DNA of 11,747 nucleotides from CAZQLE01 sp964593905. GTDB lineage: Bacteria > Chloroflexota > Anaerolineae > Anaerolineales > Anaerolineaceae. Location: NCBI GenBank assembly GCA_964593905.1, contig CAZQLE010000125.1, positions 1-11,747 of the forward strand, written 5' to 3'. A model generated the notes under the pieces. The model ran no database searches, had not been told where the DNA came from, and saw nothing but the letters and a program-made list of their open reading frames with translations. The position numbers and the translations under genes were made by a program. Each line of letters opens with the position of its first letter. Position 1 is the stretch's first letter. This document shows, piece by piece, positions 6,639 through 11,747 of the stretch.

Positions 6639-8546
6639 ATGTCACTAATCACCGGCATCAACCTCTCCAAATCTTTCGGCGCTGAAGATATCTTCTCTGG
6701 CGTCACCCTCAGTGTGCCTAAACGCGCCCGCATTGGTCTGGTAGGCCCCAACGGGGTGGGCAAGACCACCCTGCTGCGCATTCTGCTGGGCATGGAAGAG
6801 GCTTCTTCGGGCGAGGTGCAACTGGCTCGCGGGGTGCGCCTGGCCTATCTGCCCCAGGAAGTGCGGGTCGAATCGTCGCGCACAGTCTGGCAGGAATGTC
6901 TGGATGGTTTTGCCGACCTGCTCGAGATGCAGGCCGAGCTGCGCCGGCTGGAGGCGCTGATGAGCGACCCTGCCCAGGCCGAGCAGGCGCTGGCCTCTTA
7001 TGGCCGGTTGGAGATGAACTTTGACCGGCGCGGCGGTTATACCTACGAAAGCCGCGCCCGCCAGACCTTGATGGGCCTGGGTTTCGCTCCCGGCGAAGAA
7101 CACCGCCCCTGGAGCCAGCTTTCGGGCGGGCAGCGCACTCGCGCTTATCTGGCCAAGCTGCTGCTGGCCGCGCCGGATGTGTTGATGCTGGATGAGCCAA
7201 CCAACCATCTGGATATCGCCGCCATCGAATGGCTGGAGTCTTTTCTTAAAGATTATGAGGGCGGGGTGCTGATTGTTTCGCATGACCGCTATTTTTTGGA
7301 TCAGGCGGTCGATACGATCTGGGAGATGACCCCGGCGCTGGAGATTTACCACGGCAATTACAGCGCCTATCTAACCCAGCGCGCCGAGCGCTATCAGCGC
7401 ATGTTGGAAGAATATCAGGCCCAGCAGGCCTTTATCGAAAAAGAAGAAGAATATATCCGCCGCAATATCGCCGGGCAGAACACCCGCCAGGCACAGGGCC
7501 GCCGCACCCGTCTGGAACGGATGCTGGATGAGGCGCGCATTACCCCACCGCCCACCGCCCGCCGTCTGACGCTGCACCTGGCCCCCGCGGCCCGCTCGGG
7601 CGACCTGGTGGTGCGCACCTTTGGCTTAAGCGTGGGTTATGCCGATGAGGGCCGGCCGCTCTTCACCACCCCCGATCTTACCCTGCAGCGCGGCGAGTGC
7701 GCGGCCATCATCGGCCCCAATGGCGCCGGCAAGACCACTTTTCTGAAGACCCTGCTCGATCAGGTGCCGCCCTACCAGGGTGAGGCCCTGCTGGGCGCGA
7801 GTTTAAAGATCGGCTATTTTGCCCAGGCGCACGAAGGCTTGCAGTCTCACCACACGCTGATGGAAGAGATCAACGCGGTGGCGCCCGGTCTGCTGCCGGC
7901 CCAGGTGCGCGACTATCTGGCCCAGTTCCTGTTCAGCGGAGATGATGTCTTCAAAAAGGTCGAGAACCTTTCGGGCGGCGAGCGCGGAAGGCTGGCGCTG
8001 GCGCGGCTGGCGCTGGAAGGCGCCAACCTGCTGCTGCTCGACGAACCCACCAACCATCTGGACCTGCCCTCGCAGGAGATCTTGCAGACGGTGCTGCGCA
8101 ACTTTGGCGGGACGATCCTGCTGGTTTCGCACGACCGCTACCTGATCGATGCCCTGGCGACGCAGATCTGGGAGGTGTTGCCCGATGAAGATCGTTTGCA
8201 GGTCTTTGACGGCACCTACAGTGAATATCGCGCCTGGCTGCAAGCCCGTGAGCAGTCTGCGCGCGCGACAGCCGAGCCTGTGACCGGGGTGCGCCCTGGC
8301 AAAGAGGCAAAGGCAAACGGCCGCCCGGCCGAGGGGCTGAGCAAGAACGATCAGCGCCGCCGTCAGCAGCGTCTGCAAGCCCTGGAGCATGAAATTGCCC
8401 GGCTTGAAGACCAACTGCACCGCACCGGCAAACAGCTTGAGACCCCCCCCGCCGACGCCGGCAAGGTGCAGCAGTTGGCGAACGAATATAACCAGTTGCA
8501 GCAAAAACTGGAAGTGTTGATGGAAGAATGGGCTGAGCTGGGTTAA
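6639..8546 (+). CDS. ABC-F family ATPase (ribosome-associated translation factor type)
   Basis: ABC-F proteins have two ATPase domains and no membrane part. Characterised members bind the ribosomal E site and help stalled or antibiotic-bound ribosomes. The product is 635 residues. Domain 1 has Walker A GPNGVGKTT (36-44), signature LSGGQ (161-165), Walker B with Glu186 in LDEPTNHLD, and SHDR (214-217). A charged helical linker (about 245-310) occupies the place of the P-site-reaching arm. Domain 2 has GPNGAGKTT (359-367), LSGGERGR (444-451), LLLLDEPTNHLD with Glu469, and SHDR (497-500). A basic C-terminal coiled coil (about 567-635) resembles that of Uup-type members. All catalytic residues are intact and there are no transmembrane segments. 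Subfamily (EttA, Uup, YheS, YdiF or antibiotic-resistance type) cannot be settled by eye. The start has no ribosome site but sits next to an extended -10 box. The stop overlaps the convergent MFS gene. Confidence 0.95.
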   Translation: MSLITGINLSKSFGAEDIFSGVTLSVPKRARIGLVGPNGVGKTTLLRILLGMEEASSGEVQLARGVRLAYLPQEVRVESSRTVWQECLDGFADLLEMQAELRRLEALMSDPAQAEQALASYGRLEMNFDRRGGYTYESRARQTLMGLGFAPGEEHRPWSQLSGGQRTRAYLAKLLLAAPDVLMLDEPTNHLDIAAIEWLESFLKDYEGGVLIVSHDRYFLDQAVDTIWEMTPALEIYHGNYSAYLTQRAERYQRMLEEYQAQQAFIEKEEEYIRRNIAGQNTRQAQGRRTRLERMLDEARITPPPTARRLTLHLAPAARSGDLVVRTFGLSVGYADEGRPLFTTPDLTLQRGECAAIIGPNGAGKTTFLKTLLDQVPPYQGEALLGASLKIGYFAQAHEGLQSHHTLMEEINAVAPGLLPAQVRDYLAQFLFSGDDVFKKVENLSGGERGRLALARLALEGANLLLLDEPTNHLDLPSQEILQTVLRNFGGTILLVSHDRYLIDALATQIWEVLPDEDRLQVFDGTYSEYRAWLQAREQSARATAEPVTGVRPGKEAKANGRPAEGLSKNDQRRRQQRLQALEHEIARLEDQLHRTGKQLETPPADAGKVQQLANEYNQLQQKLEVLMEEWAELG

Positions 8547-9796
8547 TCGGCCGCTGCGGCTGCCGGTTCGTGGCGGTAGTTGCGCAGCTCGGGCCAGCGC
8601 GCAGCCAGCAGCACCGCGCCCACAATGCACCCGATCCCCCCGCTGACAATTGCAAACGGAATTCCGAAGGCCTGAGCCACCAGGCCGGCTTCGATATTGC
8701 CCAACTGCGGCCCGCCCATAAAGAAGACCTGATTGATGGATACCATGCGCCCGCGGATATGATCGGGGGTGCTGAGCTGGCGAATGGTATTGCGCAAGAT
8801 GGTGCTCACTGCGTCGGCCGCGCCGACCAGCGTCAGGGCCAGCAGCGCCAGGGCAAAGGTGCGCGACAGGCCAAACACCACGGTCGCCGCGCCATAGACA
8901 CACACCGCCCCAAACAGCAGTTGCCCCTGGCGGCGCACCGATTCGCGCTGCGACAGCGCCAGACCGACCACCACCCCGCCCATCGATTCGGCCGCGACCA
9001 GCCAGCCGTAGGCCACCTCGTTCACCTTGAGCAAATCACGCGCCACAAAGGGCAGCAGCGTATTGGCCGATGAGAAAAAGGTGGCTACGAAATCGAGCAG
9101 CATGCTCGATAAAATAATCGGTTTGCCCACAATAAAGCGCACACCCTCGCCAATGGCCTGAAAGCTGCCCCGTATGCCGTGCGTAACCGCGCTGCGCTGC
9201 TCCTGGGCAATGGGGCCAATGGCAGCCAGGGCGGCAATGACCGCCAGAAAGGTCAGTGCGTTAATCCAGTAGGTAAATTCCTGCCCCAGCCCGGCAATGA
9301 CCACCCCGCTTAACGCCGGGCCAAGAATGGCGCCCGAGTTGCTGGCGATGGATTGCAGGCTGAAAGCATTAGTCAGCCTGTCGCGCGATACCAGATGCGG
9401 CACCAGCGCCTGGCGCGCCGGGCCGTCAAAGGCTGTGGCAACGGCGTTGATCGCACTGAGCAAATAAATATGCCAGATCTCGATCACCCCCAGATAGGTC
9501 AACAGACCCAGCGTCAAGGCGCTTAACATCAGCGTGCTCTGCGTGATAAACAGGATCTTGCGCCGGTTGTAAGAATCGGCAATGACCCCGCCAAAAGGGG
9601 CCAGCAGCAGCACCGGCAAAAAGCGCGCCAGACCAATGCCGCTTACCACCAGCGGCTGGTCGCTCAGGTCGCGCAGGTGCCACAACAGGGCGGCCAACTG
9701 CATATTGGAACCGGCCAGCGAAACAAACTGGCCGCTCCAGTACAGCGCAAAATTCCGCTGCCGCAGCGCGGGAGGAAGATGAACCCTGAACCCCAA
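8543..9796 (-). CDS. MFS transporter, EntS-like (MFS_3) group
   Basis: The product is 417 residues of mostly hydrophobic helices, consistent with the 12-helix major facilitator fold in the cytoplasmic membrane. The N-terminus LRQRNFALYWSGQFVSLAGS matches the MFS_3 group, which includes the enterobactin exporter EntS and many macrolide- or drug-efflux-like proteins. The motif-A loop is GGVIADSYNRR (69-79). A conserved stretch beginning DGPARQALVPHLVSRDRL (124-141) and including GAILGP (155-160) is also typical. Substrate is unknown; proton-driven efflux of a small molecule is likely. The start appears to be a TTG at 9796, three bases after the nadE stop and in the same frame. The next in-frame Met is residue 32 and would delete helix 1. 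No clear ribosome site precedes the TTG, so translation probably depends on coupling to nadE. Its stop at 8543 overlaps that of the ABC-F gene by four bases. Confidence 0.9.
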   Translation of the reverse strand: MGFRVHLPPALRQRNFALYWSGQFVSLAGSNMQLAALLWHLRDLSDQPLVVSGIGLARFLPVLLLAPFGGVIADSYNRRKILFITQSTLMLSALTLGLLTYLGVIEIWHIYLLSAINAVATAFDGPARQALVPHLVSRDRLTNAFSLQSIASNSGAILGPALSGVVIAGLGQEFTYWINALTFLAVIAALAAIGPIAQEQRSAVTHGIRGSFQAIGEGVRFIVGKPIILSSMLLDFVATFFSSANTLLPFVARDLLKVNEVAYGWLVAAESMGGVVVGLALSQRESVRRQGQLLFGAVCVYGAATVVFGLSRTFALALLALTLVGAADAVSTILRNTIRQLSTPDHIRGRMVSINQVFFMGGPQLGNIEAGLVAQAFGIPFAIVSGGIGCIVGAVLLAARWPELRNYRHEPAAAAAD

Positions 9797-9799
9797 GGC

Positions 9800-10633
9800 T
9801 TAAGTGCCCCAGTCTCTCAGGTAGAGGAAGTCGTAACCGATGGTGCGGTTGCTCAGTTTGGCAATCGGCGGCAGCACGCGCTTGAACTGGTTGCGCCGGA
9901 TGCGGCTGACCACTTTGTCGACAAATTTTTTGCTAAACCCGGCCTCAACGCATTCTTCCGGGGTATAGCGCTGGTCTACCAGGAGGTACAACAACCGGTC
10001 CACCTCTTCATAGGTGAAGCCCAGCTCGTTTTCGTCGGTCTGCCCCTGCCACAGGTCGGCCGAGGGGGCTTTGTCGATGATGGGGGCCGGCACCCCCACC
10101 GCGCGCGAAAGCTGGCGCACCTGGGCTTTATACAGATCGCCAATCGGGTTGAGCGCGCAGGCCGAATCGCCGTACAGGGTGGAATAACCCAGCAGGATCT
10201 CGGTCTTGTTGCCGGTGCCGACCACCAGCCCGTTGAAGGCCGCCGACTGGTCGTACAACACGATCATGCGCTGACGGGCCATGATGTTGCCTTTGCGCAT
10301 ATTGTTCATGTCCGAAAATTGCTCAAAAAGCGGCTCGACCATGGCGGTGATCTCCACGGTCAGCGACTGCACCTTCAGATCATCGATGATTAACTGGGCA
10401 TGGTTGAGCGAATCGGCTGACGAGGTGCGGTAAGGCATGCGCACCACCAGCACGTTTTCGGGCCCCAGGGCCTCGGCGGCCAGGTAGCAGGCCAGCGCCG
10501 AATCGATGCCGCCCGAAAGACCGAGCACGGCTTTGTTAAAGCCCATGCGGGTGATTTCACTGCGAATGAACCCGGTTAAAATCTGTCGGGCCAGGTCGGT
10601 GTTAATGTTCAGGTCAATGGCAGGTGTTTTCAT
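9800..10633 (-). CDS. nadE: NAD+ synthetase, ATP-dependent synthetase subunit
   Basis: This enzyme catalyses the last step of NAD+ synthesis, amidation of deamido-NAD+ through an adenylated intermediate, releasing AMP and PPi. The product is 277 residues, the size of a single-domain NadE. Visible motifs are the pyrophosphatase P-loop SGGIDSA (40-46), MRKGNIMARQR (112-122), GTGNKTE (139-145), STLYGDSACALNPIGDLYKA (151-170) and KAPSADLWQGQTDENELGF (188-206), all intact. The ATG at 10633 has GGAG 10 bases upstream. A nitrilase-family gene ends 21 bases before it in the same direction. That protein looks like the glutaminase domain found fused to NadE in many bacteria, so this subunit probably receives ammonia from it. 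An MFS gene follows after 3 bases. Identity is secure; glutamine dependence is inferred from context. Confidence 0.95.
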   Translation of the reverse strand: MKTPAIDLNINTDLARQILTGFIRSEITRMGFNKAVLGLSGGIDSALACYLAAEALGPENVLVVRMPYRTSSADSLNHAQLIIDDLKVQSLTVEITAMVEPLFEQFSDMNNMRKGNIMARQRMIVLYDQSAAFNGLVVGTGNKTEILLGYSTLYGDSACALNPIGDLYKAQVRQLSRAVGVPAPIIDKAPSADLWQGQTDENELGFTYEEVDRLLYLLVDQRYTPEECVEAGFSKKFVDKVVSRIRRNQFKRVLPPIAKLSNRTIGYDFLYLRDWGT

Positions 10634-10654
10634 GGCAGACTTTCTCCGGTCGGT

Positions 10655-11524
10655 CTAACGTCCGTCCATACGGTTTTGCCCGCCGGTAATGCGGGAGATT
10701 TCGCGCAGGGTCAGCGCGGTGCGTTCGTCGCGCAGCAGCGGCAGGCGGGCGCGGGTGCGGTGAAGCTGGTTCAGATCCAGCTCGGCAAAGGTCAGGGCTT
10801 CTTCCAGCGCCGGGCCGTGCGCCAGCACCTCACCGTTGGGGTCGTAGACTGCCGCCCCGCCCCAAAAGCTGAGCCCGTCTTCAAACCCCACCCGGTTGGT
10901 GTGCACCACAAATGAGGTGAACAGGCTGGCATAAGCGCGGTTGATATGGTCCACCCAGCGGGCTGTATCGATCACCTCACCGGCATTCAACCCGCGGCTG
11001 GGCGAGGCCGACATGTGCAGGAAGATATCGGCGCCATCCAGCCAGAGCACATAAGGCGGCGAGGAATGCCAGAAATCTTCGCAGATCAACATGCCCACCC
11101 GGCCAAAGCGGGTATCAAAAGCGCGAATCGAATCACCCCAGGCAAAGAAGCGGCCTTCATCAAACAGGCCGTAGGTTGGCAGATAGACCTTGCGGTGCAC
11201 GTGCACCACCTGCCCGCGGGAGAGGTAGGCCGCGGCGATGTAAAAACGGTTGCGCTGGTCTTCTTCCACAAAACCCACCACCAGATCCAGCTTTTGGCTG
11301 GCTTCGAGCAGCGGGCGAAAAACGGGGTCATCGTGATTGGGTTTGTGCGCCACGGCGCTGGCCAGGTCTTGCAAAACATAACCGGTCAACGACAGCTCGG
11401 GGAAGATGAGCAGGTCAGCCCCGCCGGCCTGTGCTTCTTTAACCAGCGCCAGATGTTTTTCCAGGTTGGCGGGCACATCTCCCAGCCGGGTGTTAATTTG
11501 AGCCATTGCCAGCGATAATTTCAT
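10655..11524 (-). CDS. Nitrilase-superfamily amidase, probable glutaminase subunit of a split NAD+ synthetase
   Basis: The product is 289 residues, covering one carbon-nitrogen hydrolase domain and little more. The catalytic triad is visible: Glu43 in FPELSLTGY, Lys112 in HRKVYLPTYGLFDE and Cys148 in LICEDFWH. The RKVYLPTYGLFDEGRFF and ICEDFW wording is that of the glutaminase half of glutamine-dependent NAD+ synthetase, more than of generic nitrilases or beta-ureidopropionase. In the usual fused enzyme this domain precedes the synthetase domain; here the two are separate genes in the same order, 21 bases apart. Its likely job is to hydrolyse glutamine and pass ammonia to NadE. The ATG has AGGA (11531-11534) six bases upstream. 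Alternatives are an omega-amidase or another amidase that only happens to neighbour nadE. The family is certain; the role is likely. Confidence 0.88.
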   Translation of the reverse strand: MKLSLAMAQINTRLGDVPANLEKHLALVKEAQAGGADLLIFPELSLTGYVLQDLASAVAHKPNHDDPVFRPLLEASQKLDLVVGFVEEDQRNRFYIAAAYLSRGQVVHVHRKVYLPTYGLFDEGRFFAWGDSIRAFDTRFGRVGMLICEDFWHSSPPYVLWLDGADIFLHMSASPSRGLNAGEVIDTARWVDHINRAYASLFTSFVVHTNRVGFEDGLSFWGGAAVYDPNGEVLAHGPALEEALTFAELDLNQLHRTRARLPLLRDERTALTLREISRITGGQNRMDGR

Positions 11525-11614
11525 ATTTGTTCCTGTCGGTCCGGCTTTGTTTGCGGGTAGTGAAACCGCCGGGCTTTTTTGGAAAAGTGATCTCCACCCC
11601 GCTAAACCGGGCGG

Positions 11615-11747
11615 TTACCCTAATTCTACACCGCGTTGGGCACGGAAGAGCAAAATCAGTCCGCCCAGGCTCAAAAATAGCCCGGCCAGCGCCATCCACG
11701 CGCCCGGCCGCAGCCCCAGCCAGCGCAGATCGGGGCCGGCGCGCAGC
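11615..11747 (-). CDS. C-terminal end of a membrane protein (cut by window edge)
   Basis: The minus strand is open from the window edge to a TAA at 11615-11617, giving the last 43 residues. They contain one clear hydrophobic span, WMALAGLFLSLGGLILLF (residues 17-34 of the visible part), then a short tail RAQRGVELG. A preceding segment with alternating Arg and Trp/Leu suggests a cytoplasmic loop before a last helix. The family cannot be recognised from so little. It lies 90 bases upstream of the amidase gene in the same direction. I see no intrinsic terminator between them, so it may be the first visible member of the same operon. Confidence 0.65.
   Translation of the reverse strand, partial: LRAGPDLRWLGLRPGAWMALAGLFLSLGGLILLFRAQRGVELG

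Noticed and set aside
7803..8903. Minus-strand open frame of 366 codons spanning the ABC-F/MFS junction
   Set aside because: It is antisense to ABC-F and out of frame with MFS, both unmistakable genes. The predicted protein is low-complexity Gln/Arg/Gly-rich, as expected of a shadow in GC-rich DNA.
6639..9796. ABC-F plus MFS read as one drug-resistance unit
   Set aside because: The genes converge and cannot share a transcript. ABC-F proteins lack membrane domains, and the MFS gene is tied to nadE. Neighbourhood alone does not support a joint resistance role.
10946..11518. Plus-strand open frame of 190 codons opposite the amidase gene
   Set aside because: It is antisense to a gene with an intact Glu-Lys-Cys triad and shows no recognisable motif. 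It is a GC-rich shadow frame.
11564..11616. AACCGCC/GGCGGTT inverted repeat as a terminator between the membrane protein and amidase genes
   Set aside because: The 7-bp arms are 39 bases apart and no T run follows on the minus strand, so it does not look like an intrinsic terminator.

Overview
The window reads as chromosomal DNA of a free-living bacterium with fairly high GC. The protein style points to Chloroflexota, probably the Anaerolineae: Thr/Pro-rich exported linkers, an exported RCC1 propeller protein with an SBBP-type N-terminal domain, and glutamine-dependent NAD synthetase split into two genes. This is inferred from protein character only; no rRNA or other phylogenetic marker is present. 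There are seven complete genes and two partial ones, and no gene-free stretch exceeds 300 bases. I see no tRNA, rRNA, CRISPR array, IS element or phage gene.

Left part (1-1715): a truncated minus-strand gene for an exported or membrane-anchored protein diverges from dnaN (beta sliding clamp). The 242-base divergent region holds a -10 box for each direction and a short stem-loop in the dnaN leader. dnaN is followed by a clean intrinsic terminator.

Middle (1743-6514): a cytosolic aldo/keto reductase is followed by a 1199-residue exported mosaic protein. That protein has a signal peptide, a DUF7948/SBBP-like N-terminal domain, exactly seven RCC1 repeats with a conserved cysteine pair in each, a papain-fold-like domain with an apparent Cys-His-Asp/Asn set, and a beta-rich C-terminal region containing a DxDxDG calcium-type loop. 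The papain-like segment is much richer in AT than the rest of the gene. This is the most unusual item in the window.

Right part (6639-11747): an ABC-F ATPase gene, apparently transcribed as a nearly leaderless mRNA, converges on a minus-strand cluster and shares a TTAA with it as overlapping stop codons. In transcription order the cluster is the end of a membrane protein, a nitrilase-family amidase, NadE, and an MFS transporter. The amidase carries the features of the glutaminase domain of NAD synthetase and sits 21 bases ahead of nadE, so the two probably form one two-subunit enzyme making NAD+ from deamido-NAD+, ATP and glutamine.

Most of the window is housekeeping. I found no complete new multi-gene system; the exported RCC1/papain-like fusion and the leaderless promoter pattern deserve the most attention.
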